The translations under genes were made by a program, and so were the position numbers. The notes under the pieces were generated by a model. It made no database searches. It worked only from the letters and a program-made list of their open reading frames with translations, and was not told the origin of the DNA. From positions 781,195 to 845,194 of the forward strand of contig JAMKCF010000018.1 of NCBI GenBank assembly GCA_023634235.1: a stretch of 64,000 bases of DNA. The letters run 5' to 3'. Shown piece after piece: positions 25,301 through 36,080 of this stretch (its first letter is position 1; each line of letters begins with the position of its first letter). The DNA is from Pisaster brevispinus (lineage: Eukaryota; Echinodermata; Asteroidea; Forcipulatida; Asteriidae).

Positions 25301-26962
25301 TGCTTTTCATAATTTATTTTCAGACAGGTTTTAGAGCCTATTGAATTATGAGACCCATATAACACCTTGTAAGGATTTGCAAGGTGCTACGGCGCATTCA
25401 GCTGCCACTGCCAGACACACCGGGACAAACCCCTTCTCTTTGCGATAAGTGCACTGGGTTCTTTTACGTGCATCACACAACACACTGGACCTACGGCTTT
25501 ACATCCCATCCGAAGGAGAAAGCAATAATGGTTAAATGTCTTGCTTAAGGACACAAGTGTCAAGACCGGGACACGAGCCCACACCCCGCAGATCAGAAAC
25601 ACTGGAGCTCGAGTTCGGTGCTCTTATCCGCTCGGCCACGACACGCCACATAAGCCTTTTGATATTTGACCTTGCACACAGGTTACTCACCACTTTCGTA
25701 TAACTGTCTAGGTGAAGAGTTCACTGGGGAATCAGGGTTGCCGTGGTACAATGCTTCCCCAACGTAGTCAGTAAAGTACATCCTAAACCCAATCACGGCC
25801 ATGCAAGTTAACAAGTTCACTAAGCAGAGTTTACGCAAAACCGACGGCATCGTCCTCACGCTCAGTATGGTATCCGAGAGATAGACTTTGTATGATTTTG
25901 GCACGAGGTAATAAAATAAACTACAAATGAACGTTATTGGTATATTAATAATTTGATAGACAATCTGAGTTGGAAGAGTGGGATGTCGAATTGTTCTCAT
26001 GGTGGGCATGCTAAGGTGGATTGAGGAGGGTGGAGTGGGTAAAAGTTTCGGAGGCATCTCTTCGTTCAGCAGAGAGTTGTTCTGGGGGATACCGTTGAGG
26101 GCAGCAGATGTGGCTGATATCCCATTCTGTTTGGTGTGGGGGCGCACCTCTTGTGATTGGTCAGTTGTCTGGGCTTCCTGGATGGTGAGTGGTTTATCCT
26201 GAGCGATAATGAGGGAAGGTATGGATGTAATGAGGAATAAGATTAGTAAGATTGCAAAAACCATGTGCTCTTGCCCACCCAGGACCTGACTCAAGTACGT
26301 CTTGTTCCAATCCATACACAGCACAAAATATCCAAAGCAAGATCCTAGACTAAGCATGAAGTTAAAGACTGAGTAGGCTTGGTTGAGCTGATCCTCGTTC
26401 TTACTCTGATCCGACAGAAGGGATTCGATTGGCATCAAGGCAATCTGGGAGCCAAAATCGAGAAGGATGACGGAGAAAGCGACAATCGCCAGACCGAGAT
26501 GCCTCCATGGGATCAAGGTGTTCAACCTCTCTCCCAGGAGTATTCCGTTTGGAAGCAATATCAGTGACATGACAATACTGAGGATGACAAGGAAAATAAT
26601 GGGTTTCCTGCGACCGTAATGACTGGTGCACTGATCGCTCATCGTCCCGACGCAAGGAAGAACAAAGAGTGCCAACAGGGGACCTGTTGCCATGATAATA
26701 CTCATCCAGGTTTCGGAGAAGCCCGTCTCGAGGAGCATGGGTGGGAGGTAACTGAACGCAGCCGAGACGCATAGCTCCACCCCACAAGTGAATAAATTGA
26801 CTATAACAAGATAGGTGTAGGTGAACTGGATGCCCGTGTATCCCTCCATGATTCTGTTGGGGAGATGACTTCCTGCGAGGCTTCAGGCGGCAGATCTCAG
26901 AGTTGAAGTCGGTGGGGTCGCAAGATTGCCGGTGGGGACAGGGATCGGCTCCCGATCTGTAT
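22371..26962 (-). CDS. SLC45A3-like: SLC45A3-like MFS transporter
   Basis: A multi-pass plasma-membrane-type transporter of the SLC45 (sucrose/proton symporter-like) branch of the major facilitator superfamily. Coding exons on the - strand: 26849-25691, 24464-24199 and 22586-22371; donor and acceptor phases fit (1, then 0) and give 546 residues, close to human SLC45A3. The first coding exon begins at an acceptor at 26963-26964, so a non-coding 5' exon lies upstream. Visible marks: an N-terminal VNLFTCGVELCVSAAFSYLPP helix, the MFS loop 2-3 motif MSDQCTSHYGRRKP (about residues 70-83), LLDFGSQ...PIESLLSDQ, a long hydrophilic central loop (about 215-285), YTDYVGEALYHG before the first splice, then GIRMASVGLLFQ, and a last exon with LLDSAYVLSEVLSSFLFG. 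The substrate cannot be read from sequence. A TTTATT at 21988-21993 (AATAAA on -) could be the polyadenylation signal. Assignment to A3 rather than another SLC45 member rests on remembered similarity. Confidence 0.9.
22893..23245 (-). mobile_element. tRNA-derived SINE, full length
   Basis: On the - strand it starts with a tRNA-like head (GTCATGGCCGATTGG as box A region, GGGTTCAAATCCC as box B), followed by a body with 'tgtccttgagcaagatgc' and the tail 'tatataagaactagtt' with ATT repeats at 22893-22920. It lies in the last intron of the transporter gene. Confidence 0.8.
23462..24115 (+). mobile_element. tRNA-derived SINE split by a MITE
   Basis: The head 23462-23520 (GTCATGGCCGAGCGGTCTAG) is separated from box B (GGGTTCGAGACCC) and the body (23763-24115, ending 'gcgctatataagaact') by a complete family G MITE at 23521-23762. 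Comparison with the uninterrupted copies at 57740-58030 and 25240-25650 shows the SINE was whole before the insertion. Confidence 0.85.
23521..23762. mobile_element. family G MITE, copy 3 (long inverted arms)
   Basis: 242 bp with ends GGGCCCAATTTCATAGAGC and GCTCTATGAAATCGGGCCC. The inverted arms run about 80 bases, through 'cttccttgataaaaaca' and 'tgtttttatcaaggaag'-type blocks. The flanking single bases are A (23520) and A (23763). It sits inside a SINE. Confidence 0.88.
25022..25061. repeat. perfect 40-bp palindrome
   Basis: AATCTGAGAAACGATTCATG is followed directly by its exact reverse complement, with no spacer. It lies in the first coding intron of the SLC45-like gene (25690-24465). 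Confidence 0.9.
25235..25655 (-). mobile_element. tRNA-derived SINE, full length
   Basis: The head is at 25650 (GTCGTGGCCGAGCGGATAAG on -), then a box B-like GGGCTCGTGTCCC, the body 'cttaagcaagacatttaacc', the 3' module 'tatataaaaactagtt' and an ATT-repeat tail at 25235-25260. It is in the first coding intron of the SLC45-like gene, same family as 22893-23245 and 57740-58030. Confidence 0.8.
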
Positions 26963-26964
26963 CT

Positions 26965-28640
26965 GTAAAGAGGAAAATATCATACCATTTATCATCAAAA
27001 GATAAACCATCAAAACTCCTTCGGAACAGGAACTGAATGAAAAAAACAAATCTAAGACAATTTCTCCTTCAAATATTTTTCCACTTTCCCAGGAATACAT
27101 AACAATGGAAATAATTTGAAAATTTGGTGATCGATCAAAAAAACAACTTCAAATCTTGCATAGTCAATTCCCTTCAGTGCACAATGTAGATCACAAATGT
27201 GGATAGATTCACATTCTATTTTTCCCGAGCATGCCTTACTTGATCATAACCCCTGGAATTGGTTCATTAAAATGTGCTAGAATCTAGCACATTTCAATTA
27301 GGCCTATGGTCGATCCACTCTACACGCCCGCTCAAGCATGGTAACGCGCAAAAGAGGCATCAAGTCAGAGAGCAACTGGTCCCCTCTCATTCTTCTTTGA
27401 TCTTGTGATGTCTAACTGTATGCAGTTTAGGGTGACCGTGTAAAAACATGATTCATTTGAAATGGAATCGCGTCAAAATACGTGCATTTTCACACGCGCA
27501 TACTAAGCGTCCTACAAGCACCACACAAGCGCTCAAAAGTTTTTAACAAGCATGCACGCAAAGTAGTCACCCTTGGGAGCCAATCAGCACTGTTTCTCAG
27601 CACATCCATACCAGGGGTTAGTGACGAGAGGTATCAACACGGCGCGCTGCCCATGGTAGCGAGGCTGCCGTGACAGTCTTTTGCTGTTTTCTCAACTTGC
27701 AGACACTGATTTCAGCAGAGACTTTCACACGTGAATTTTATTGTAGAAGTCTTTCTTGATAATTCGCCTATAAATCAGTATTACGTTAACAACAAACAGT
27801 TCATGGCACTTCCTTTGAACAGCTCTATGAATATGACACCAGTGTTCTCCCTGAACATTGTCCGCTGACCAAATACCAGTTAAAACACCTGAGGACCAGT
27901 CAAAATTCACTCAAAGTCGTCCGGCTGGCTGGTTCAAAAATACGAAATATGGACTAGTGACAAACCTGACAGACCAGTGAAATGATTTGAGCTAACTGGT
28001 CCTGCTGGCTAGTCACTGAAAAAGCTAAGAGCAAACCCTGTGACAGCACTCTAGTTTACAAAGGGCTTCACGTTCAGCTTAAATTTTAGAAATTACATTC
28101 CATTGTACTAAATAAATATCATTACAGTTTACATACATCACACAATTCCTTAAGCAAGATCTTGCATCTACGGCCCAATCAAGGCACAAGTTCCACCAGC
28201 AAATAATGAATTGGAATGGAGTGATAATTCTGAAGCCTACGAAATAATGAGTGTTTCAACAATACTGCGACAGCTGTGGCCAGTTAGAGTAAGTTATTGA
28301 AACTGAAAGCCTAGACCTCCAGTGCCAAGATGGCTCATATATGCATTAGACACAGGTGTTCATACTATGGAAACAAATTGTCAACATCAGCACAATGTAA
28401 CAGTCAGATAATGAAACGAGCCTACTTGTTGGAAACAAAACATCTTTCCATGGCGGGATACTTTTTATACTGAAAGTCAATAATGATTTAACACAGAATG
28501 TATGCTTTAAAGGCGTAAAATCCTCAGAACTTTTACATCTATGGACGAACCTCAACAAAATGAGTACCAGCCATCTGTGCCTAATTTCACAGTGCAGCTA
28601 TACCACAACAAATAGCAAAGCAGAAAACGAGTGTGCTTAC
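26965..28640. other. region upstream of transporter coding exon
   Basis: This should hold the transporter's non-coding 5' exon and promoter, or part of a long first intron; I cannot place the exon. 27330-27510 is the inverted partner of 20335-20510. 27850-28040 carries 'gaccagt...ctggct' repeat motifs like those at 22690-22850. Confidence 0.4.
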
Positions 28641-28845
28641 TAGACTGTGCTAACCAGATTGTGCTTACCAGATTGTGCTATACCAGATTGTGCTTACCAT
28701 AATATTGTGCTTACCAGATGGTTGTTACCAGACTGTGCTTACCAGATTGTCAGATTGTGCTTACCAGACTGTGCTTACCAGGTAATGCCTACCAGGTTGT
28801 GCCTACCAGATTTTGCTTCCCATATTGTGCTTACAATTTTGAAAC
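28641..28845 (+). repeat. 14-bp minisatellite (TTGTGCTTACCAGA)
   Basis: About fourteen imperfect head-to-tail units of TTGTGCTTACCAGA, with small insertions. There are no unique spacers, so it is not a CRISPR-like array. Confidence 0.85.
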
Positions 28846-29394
28846 TGATGTAGTTTGTTCTAATCGCTGTCAATCTGCCTTTACACTAGACAATATTTAT
28901 AGTTCCAAAAAATCAATGATACATAATGCAGACTGCAGATGGTGATTCAAAACAATGTTTGTTCACGCAACCACCACATGTTTCCAACGATTGGTTTATT
29001 TGAGTTGCCATGCCACATGGTGCATTGCACTCAATTCCCAACTAGTTCAGCAAACAGTGTATTGGAGCCTGCATTCCTGTGTAGACAGAATTCAATTAAT
29101 CAATACTTCGTTTACATGTTTCTCTCTCGTTTTGGCCAGAAAGCCAGAACAAATTTATCTTCTTTCATACAAGCAGACAAAAATACTTGTTATCAAATTT
29201 CTACGGAGGAGACATTCAGGTGACTTTGCTGCTAGATTTTTTTCTTCTTCTGGTGAGCGAAATTGCTTGTGCTTAGTGTATTTAGCCCTGGCTACTGCTT
29301 ATTTCACCATGGGGGTAGAATTAACGCCTCCATGGTTTATATGGGGACTTTTTAAGTCTTACTTTTTATACAATGATGTAGGTCTTAATGTCAC

Positions 29395-29500
29395 AGCCAT
29401 GTCATGGCTGAGCCGTCTAGTGCATCAAACTCAAGTTCTGGTGGCTAATGTCATGAGGGTGTGGTTTCAAATCCCCGTCCATAACACTCAGTGTCCTCTG
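29395..29500 (+). mobile_element. SINE head fragment
   Basis: Starts GTCATGGCTGAGCCGTCTAG and reaches a box B-like GGTTTCAAATCCCC, matching the tRNA-like head of the SINE family at 23.5, 25.6 and 58.0 kb. No body or ATT tail follows. Confidence 0.6.
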
Positions 29501-30267
29501 ACAGGCCTCCTGGAATTACATGGAGGCCAGGGAGGCCATGTGGCCTTGTTGCCCCTGATCTTGGCCTTGGTGCCCCTACAAAAGTTTCCCATCAGACTTT
29601 AAAACTTTTTCCAATGAAAGTGCCCTTTGCAAAATGAAAATGGCCTTGCCCTCTGAAATATGAAAACCCGGGTCTGATTTGACTGTCTATGACAATACCA
29701 CAATGCACTGTAATGTAAGTTAGCTGCAATGATTGTAGCTCTTGGTGGGGTTCCATGGATCTAAATCTACAATGGACCACGTGGCAAATTTTTGAGCCGA
29801 TCCGATGAGTTGGTCTAATACTAGCTCCTCACCAAATGTAGGAAAGGCGCCCTTTGCTGGCTCAAGAGGACGCAGACCGCAACAGAACTGCAATGTTTAA
29901 TACTCTGGGTTTGAATTCTACGTTTGAATTCTAGGTGCGTACTTTTCTCCTTTTTTCACTTTATTTTAATTTTGAGATATTTAAATTGGGCTTGTTAAAT
30001 CTGTTCCAAATTAAGAATGACAGACAAGATACAATGAACATGTAAACAAGGTTATAAAAATTGTCAAATTATAAGTATTTTACATGTGCCTATGGTGTGT
30101 TGCATCCCTCCAGTCTTCGACCAGTGGGAGGATTATGTTACGATTATCACAATGTTGACATCTGCGCTAGTACGACCACAGATGTCAAAATTTCAAAAAA
30201 GGAGTCCAGTGCCCCAGTTACTGGGTCTAGGATAGGTATAGTGGAGAGTCCTTGCTCTATGGTGGGG

Positions 30268-30385
30268 ATGTTCTGTCCCAACTTGACAATTGTCCCAACT
30301 ATAGTTGAGACGCCCCAACTTTAACACTCAAGTTGGGACCAGTCCCAACTATAGTTGGGACCATTGTCAAGTTGGGATGGAACAG
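30268..30385. repeat. compound inverted repeat (TCCCAACTATAGTTGGGA)
   Basis: The left arm 'tcccaacttgacaattgtcccaac' and right arm 'gttgggaccattgtcaagttggga' are inverted around a 'caactttaac' centre. Each arm also contains its own short palindrome (AACTATAGTT). It probably forms a cruciform or is a degenerate foldback. Confidence 0.75.
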
Positions 30386-30630
30386 GGACAGTGCGAAAAA
30401 ATAAAAAACAACTGATAACAAAGTTTAGAGCAAAACAATTTCTTCGCTGCCAATCTTCAGCTATGTCCACAATAATGAACCCTGCCTGCCCCCACATAAA
30501 TAAAAGGCAAAAAAGAAACAAGGTTAGTAAGAAAAATACATGGAAATTCAACAACAGCAACCGTGAAAGATTTTAAAATTTTCAAAGAGCGAGCTGGACA
30601 ATTCTAACTCAGCAGGCAAGTTTGCAAATA

Positions 30631-30634
30631 AAAC
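30631..30634. other. target-site duplication, left (AAAC)
   Basis: AAAC abuts the left LTR and is repeated as AAAC at 35712-35715 beyond the right LTR. The LTR edge is ambiguous by one A, so the duplication is 4 or 5 bp. Confidence 0.75.
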
Positions 30635-31092
30635 TTTAGAGAATTGGGTTTGTCTCACCGAACTAGTATTAATTATGCTATAGTTCTTACTCACCGTAGT
30701 CTGGTATGGGTTCCGTTTGTTAATGTTAGGTCCTGCACATCGACGACGCAATGTTGTTATTTCCCTCACAGAGGTTATTGTAGATTATAGTTCACAAAGG
30801 ACAGACGACTAGATCACAAGGACGACGAACAGGGTTGCGAAACAGTTAACAATAAACAAACTCCAACGATCTCTCAAGATAAACTGGTTCGAAAAGCGAG
30901 GAATAAATTGGCGAACGTGTCCGAAAACAGGGCAAAAACCAAGGAGAGCGAATATAACATGTGTGTAACAAAACCAGCGAAAAATCCAACGCTAAAACAA
31001 TACAAACGCCGTGTACCAACAAAGAGAACGAAAAACGCGTTGATTGGTTGGCTGGGTACATGTGATGGCAATGTTTACAAGTAGTCACCACA
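30635..31092 (-). mobile_element. 3' LTR of gypsy element
   Basis: 458 bp, matching 35254-35711 with one difference I can see (c at 30814 against t at 35433). Read on the - strand it begins TGTGGTGACTACTTG and ends TTCTCTAAA. It directly follows a purine-rich tract. Confidence 0.92.
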
Positions 31093-31110
31093 TGAGCCCC
31101 CTCCAGAGAG
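31093..31110 (-). other. polypurine tract
   Basis: On the - strand GGAGGGGGCTCA immediately precedes the 3' LTR, the expected place for the plus-strand primer of reverse transcription. Confidence 0.65.
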
Positions 31111-31168
31111 CAACTGCAAGGCAGGGAACGAAGAAAACAAAACAAAAATTACAAGTTGTGAAAATTGT

Positions 31169-34100
31169 TCATCCACAGTCGAACTGAGCGTAGTGGGCAG
31201 GCCAGTGTACACGCCGGCCAGAACGAGTAGTTGGCGGAGACGGCTGTGGTGGTGATGCACGCGAGTCAGAAAAAGCTGGAGGAAGATCTGAAATGGGGCA
31301 CGGAGGCGACATTGGCATCGTTGGCGGCAATGAGTCGATAGAGTTGTCTGTGTCGAGATATGCGACCTTCAACCGATCCAAACTGACTGTATCACTTTTG
31401 CCATTAACGTCCAGTTTGTAGTATTTGGCTGCTCGTTCTAGTACCAGATAGGGTCCTTTGTAGGGAGGTTGGAGTGGTTTCTGGACGTGATCACATCGGA
31501 CAAAAACGTGTGTGCAAGACGACAAATCCTTGTGAAGCTGTGTGGAGCGTTCATGCGGACGCGTAGGCGCTGGGGCGAGCTGACGCATGGTGCGTTTGAG
31601 CCGATGCACGTAATCTGACGGGTCTAAACTGGCGTCAGTAATCGGGGCCACAAACTGACCAGGCAGGCGTAGAGTGGTTCCAAAAACAAGCTCTGCGGTG
31701 GAACAACCGATGTCGCGTTTGACGACTGTGCGAAGGCCAAGCAGAACGAGAGGGAGTGTCTCAGTCCAGCGGTGTGGCTCATCCTGTGCCTTGAGCGAAG
31801 ACTTTAACTGCCTATGGAAACGCTCCACTAGCCCGTTGGCAATTGGATGGTAAGCAGTTGTGCGAATCCGCTTACTGCCCAGTAGTGACGTCAAGGCGTT
31901 GAAAAGCGCTGATTCGAATTGACGGCCGCGGTCAGTCGTTATTGTTGATGGTGCGCCGAACCGCGCCACCCAATGGCAAACAAAAGCTCTGGCTACAGTC
32001 TCTGCAGTGATGTCCGGGATAGGGATGGCTTCCGGCCACCGAGTGAAACGGTCAATGCAAGTGAGTAGGTAGGACTGTCCAGTAGAAGATGGAAGCGGGC
32101 CGACAAGGTCCACATGCACATGATCAAAACGAGCATCAGGGGCCATGAAGGTTCCAAGGGGAGTGATAGTATGGCGGTACACCTTGGATTTCTGACACCT
32201 TGGATTTCTGCCCATGAACGAACGTCGTGGTTCATATTGGGCCATACAAAACGCGTTCCAATCAGCTTGAGTGTAGCCCGTATTCCAGGATGCGATAGTG
32301 AATGCAAGGAGTTGTATGCTGCTCTGCGCATCGTCTTGGGAACAAATGGACGAGGCGTTCCTGTAGACACGTCACATGACAGAGTAGTTTCGCTCCCGAT
32401 GAGTGGGACGTCCTGCAACTGAAGGACTGACTGTTGTTTGTGTTGGCTTAGTTCTTCATCATTACGTTGATGCTCTGCCATGACCTGGTAATCCATAGGA
32501 GTTGGCGACCTGGGAGCGAGTGCGTTCAAACTGATGCGGGACAACGCGTCAGCAACTTCGTTTTGTTTCCCAGGCACATGTCGGATGTCGGTTGTGTACT
32601 GCGACACATAGTCAAGATGTCGGATTTCTCTAGGGGAATACCTACATGTATCCGAGCTTGCAGCGAGTGCGTGAGTCAACGGCTTATGGTCCGTCCAGAT
32701 GGAAAAGGCACGACCCTCCACTGCATGGCGAAAATGACGAATGGCAAGATAAGTTGCTAGCAGTTCGCGGCCAAAAGTGCTGTATTTGGTCTCCGCCGGT
32801 TGCAACCGTCTTGAAAAGAATGCAATGGGATTCCAGTGACCATTAACATGCTGTTGGAGGACTCCGCCCACGGCGAAATCAGAGGCGTCAACCATCAAGC
32901 ATAACTCAACATCTGAACGAGGGTGAGACAAACGGGTTGCGTTGACCAAAGCCAACTTGACTGACTCAAAGGCGGCGACCGCTGCGTCCGGCAGTGTGAG
33001 AACTTTCTGTGGTTTCCCAGCAAGTTGGTCAGTGAGGGGCTGGGTCAAGGCAGCACAGTGTGGGATGAAGCGGCGGTAGAAATTGACCAATCCCAAGAAC
33101 TCGCGCAATTGCTTTGTCGAACCAGGTACTGGGAACTGTTGGATTGCATGTACTTTTGTGTCAAGTGGCCGAATTCCATGTTGGTCAACGTGGTGCCCCA
33201 AAAATTGCAGAGACGGAACACCAAATTCGCACTTACAGTAACTGGGTTCACGACCACACCATACTGATCAAGGCCCTTGAATAGTGTATGAAGGTGCAGC
33301 TCATGCTCCGCTTCGCTGTGGCTGGCAATGAGTAAATCATCAATATAGGCGAAAACAAAGTCCAAACCACTTAAGATTTGATCGATGAAACGTTGAAATG
33401 TCTGAGCGGCGTTGCGTAACCCGAAAGGCATCCTCAAGAACTCGAATAAACCGAATGGTGTAGTGATGGCAGTCTTGGGAATATCACTAGGTTCGACCGG
33501 TATCTGGTGGTATGCCCGGATCAAATCCACTTTCGAGAAGATGGTGCACCCGTGTAAAGACGAAGTGATGTCATGGACGTGCGGGATCGGGTAGCGGTCG
33601 GGGGTGGAAGCGTTGTTAAGGGCACGGTAATCACCACACGGTCTCCAATCGCCCTGAGTTCCTTTGGGTACCATATGGAGAGGTGATGCCCAACTGCTAT
33701 TGGAAAGACAGATAATGCCCAACTGCAGCATGTGGTCGAACTCAGCTTTGGCACTTTTCAGCTTGTCTGGGGCGAGACGTCGCGGCCTGGCTGAAACCGG
33801 TGGGCCTTTGGTTGTGATGTGGTGAGTGACATCGTGTTTCGGGATTGTGTCCTTGAAGCAAGGTCGGGTGATGGCTGGATACTGGCCTAAAATGGTGGCA
33901 TAACGAGTGTTCGACGAGGGGCCAGTAAACATAGGGCTGAGGGTACTGGTGTGTGATCGAATTCCTTGAACGCTGAGGCTAGTAGTATCGAGTAGCTTGT
34001 TGTTCTTCATGTCAACCAATAACCCGAAATGTCGTAAGAAATCTGCGCCCAGGATTGCCAAAGGCACGTCAGCAATTGTGAAAATCCATCGATGTGTACG

Positions 34101-34391
34101 TCGTAAACCCAAATCAATGCTTAATGAACGCTCACCGTAAGTGGAAATCTGTGTCCTGTTGACTGCCTCAAGTACAAAATCAGTCCGACAGTACTGCCTG
34201 TCCCGTGTTGTAGGAGGTAGAATGCTAACCTCGGCACCGGTATCCACAAGGAACTTGGAGCCAGTGGTCTTGTCGAACACATGAAAAAGGCGACATTGAA
34301 TGGGTGTGCCAGCGGATGAAGTCGCGTCTATTCGCCGGCTTTGGAGTTTCCCTGGGCTGGAGGAGTGTTGTGCTTTCGTGTGTAGGTACAT
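31169..34391 (-). pseudogene. pol: Ty3/gypsy pol, broken by frameshifts
   Basis: Reading down the - strand: aspartic protease ([14 protein letters not shown], about 34255), reverse transcriptase ([50 protein letters not shown], 33.3-33.7 kb), connection/RNase H ([44 protein letters not shown]), the HxxxH part of the integrase zinc finger ([12 protein letters not shown]), then the integrase core ([35 protein letters not shown]) and a C-terminal tail to 31169. Two frame breaks are seen: one near 33235-33240 just after the YIDD region, and one near 32180-32215, where a 16-bp tandem duplication lies and the second half of the zinc finger is disturbed. The first block overlaps gag in the -1 frame. 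As it stands the copy cannot make full-length Pol without two shifts; assembly errors are an alternative explanation. Confidence 0.9.
32179..32210 (-). repeat. 16-bp tandem duplication in integrase finger
   Basis: ACACCTTGGATTTCTG occurs twice head to tail (32179-32194 and 32195-32210). Sixteen is not a multiple of three, and the pol frame changes at this point. Confidence 0.9.
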
Positions 34392-35233
34392 CCCTCCTTG
34401 CAGTTACGAGCTTTGTCCCCATATTTCCAGTGGTACCAACAAAAATCTGTGTTGTTGTCACCAGATGTAGAAGGGCTTCGATCACCTCTATGGCGATACT
34501 GGCTGCTGTCGCGGCTATGGCTCCTGCTGTGACGATAGTGGTTTTGGCGGACCATCATTTCCATTTGAGCAGTGAGCTTTTCCACTTGAGCTTGTAGTCG
34601 CTGTATGTCGGATGTAACCGGTGGCTTGACAGCAGCCAAAAGCGGTGGTGTTGGTGCTGGAGCCATGGCACAGGCTTGGATGGCTTGTGCGGGTGGTGAA
34701 ACTTCCACGATTTTGTCTGCAAGTTTGGCGAGTTGTGTAATGTCGACGTCGCTGGTCGATGCTAGGATAAGTTGGATGTTGGTTGGGAGGCGCTGCATAA
34801 ATAACTGCTTCAAAATGGAAGGCTCCAGTGTGCGATTTCCAAGCAGTTGTTCCATCTTCCGGAGTAGTTGTGAGGGCTTTTTGTCCCCGAGCTCTTCAGT
34901 TGTTAGGAGCTTCTGAAGGCGTTTTTGTTCTGACTCGCTCGTGCGCTTTATCAGTTCCTCCTTGAGTTTGGTGTAAGGATGAGTAACTGGGGGGTTGATT
35001 AAAAGGTCCCTGACCTCCTGTGCTATAGTCGGTTGTAGAGAACCCACCACGTAGGAGTACTTGGTGATCTCAGCTTGTATGTTTCTGGTGAGGAACTGCG
35101 CCTCGACTTGCGCGAACCAGATCACCGGGTCGTTCGGCCAGTACGGCGGGAGTTTGAGAGCTACTGCGGCAGCAACCGGTGGCGCTACTGCGGCTACAGG
35201 GTCTGCTTTGGAAGGTTCCGACTTAGTTGCCAT
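34328..35233 (-). CDS. gag: gypsy gag polyprotein
   Basis: An intact 301-residue open frame starting at ATG 35233, shortly after the 5' LTR and primer-binding site. The N-terminal 100 residues ([20 protein letters not shown], then [19 protein letters not shown]) resemble the DUF7041-type gag domain of metazoan gypsy elements. The middle is helical and leucine-rich ([20 protein letters not shown]), typical of capsid. Near the C-terminus a cysteine/histidine cluster ([19 protein letters not shown]) stands in for a zinc knuckle. It overlaps the first pol frame at its 3' end with pol in the -1 frame. It forms the particle that packages the element RNA. Confidence 0.88.
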   Translation of the reverse strand: MATKSEPSKADPVAAVAPPVAAAVALKLPPYWPNDPVIWFAQVEAQFLTRNIQAEITKYSYVVGSLQPTIAQEVRDLLINPPVTHPYTKLKEELIKRTSESEQKRLQKLLTTEELGDKKPSQLLRKMEQLLGNRTLEPSILKQLFMQRLPTNIQLILASTSDVDITQLAKLADKIVEVSPPAQAIQACAMAPAPTPPLLAAVKPPVTSDIQRLQAQVEKLTAQMEMMVRQNHYRHSRSHSRDSSQYRHRGDRSPSTSGDNNTDFCWYHWKYGDKARNCKEGCTYTRKHNTPPAQGNSKAGE

Positions 35234-35243
35234 CTCAAAGGCT

Positions 35244-35252
35244 GGGTCACCA
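35244..35252 (-). promoter_or_regulatory. primer-binding site
   Basis: On the - strand TGGTGACCC begins one base after the 5' LTR. A TGG start pairing with a tRNA 3' CCA end is the standard primer site. The specific tRNA was not identified. Confidence 0.6.
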
Positions 35253-35253
35253 C

Positions 35254-35711
35254 TTTAGAGAATTGGGTTTGTCTCACCGAACTAGTATTAATTATGCTAT
35301 AGTTCTTACTCACCGTAGTCTGGTATGGGTTCCGTTTGTTAATGTTAGGTCCTGCACATCGACGACGCAATGTTGTTATTTCCCTCACAGAGGTTATTGT
35401 AGATTATAGTTCACAAAGGACAGACGACTAGATTACAAGGACGACGAACAGGGTTGCGAAACAGTTAACAATAAACAAACTCCAACGATCTCTCAAGATA
35501 AACTGGTTCGAAAAGCGAGGAATAAATTGGCGAACGTGTCCGAAAACAGGGCAAAAACCAAGGAGAGCGAATATAACATGTGTGTAACAAAACCAGCGAA
35601 AAATCCAACGCTAAAACAATACAAACGCCGTGTACCAACAAAGAGAACGAAAAACGCGTTGATTGGTTGGCTGGGTACATGTGATGGCAATGTTTACAAG
35701 TAGTCACCACA
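35254..35711 (-). mobile_element. 5' LTR of gypsy element
   Basis: 458 bp, nearly identical to 30635-31092. It carries the element's promoter on the - strand. The whole element is 30635-35711 (5077 bp) and lies between the SLC45-like gene and GCC1. Confidence 0.92.
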
Positions 35712-35715
35712 AAAC
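35712..35715. other. target-site duplication, right (AAAC)
   Basis: Matches AAAC at 30631-30634. Confidence 0.75.
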
Positions 35716-36080
35716 CATATAAAAAAACAAACTACTTCACCGTTGAAGAATTCAAGTATACAGCTGGCAGAGATCAGGGACGAAAATTGTCTGCATCCGG
35801 TCACCACTTTTTAAGAGATTTGTTTGATTTGTGTAATGGATGTTGGACTTTATTTCCCTTTGTATAAAATAATTCCTATTGCAAGGAATTGGTAGCTGAA
35901 ACACAAAATGTTTATCTTCAAAAGAGACAATTCAAGCGCACATTTCATTGCACAGATGGAACTCTCCAAGCTCATGACCAAAGGAACTAAAATGGAGTGT
36001 AGAGCGAGCAGTATTGTCAAGACCACCATAGACCTGAAAATAGTTTGGGTTTTTTTCCCAATGATTTTGACACTTTGTAA

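Noticed and set aside
28641..28845. Possible CRISPR-like array
   Set aside because: Units of 14 bp directly abut each other with no unique spacers, in an animal genome.
28955..29602. 215-codon open frame on the + strand
   Set aside because: It crosses a SINE head and other dispersed repeat (the part from about 29540 matches 19610-19700), has no domain, and its composition is not protein-like.
32114..35302. Several + strand open frames opposite the gypsy element
   Set aside because: They mirror the - strand gag and pol coding bias; none has a domain.
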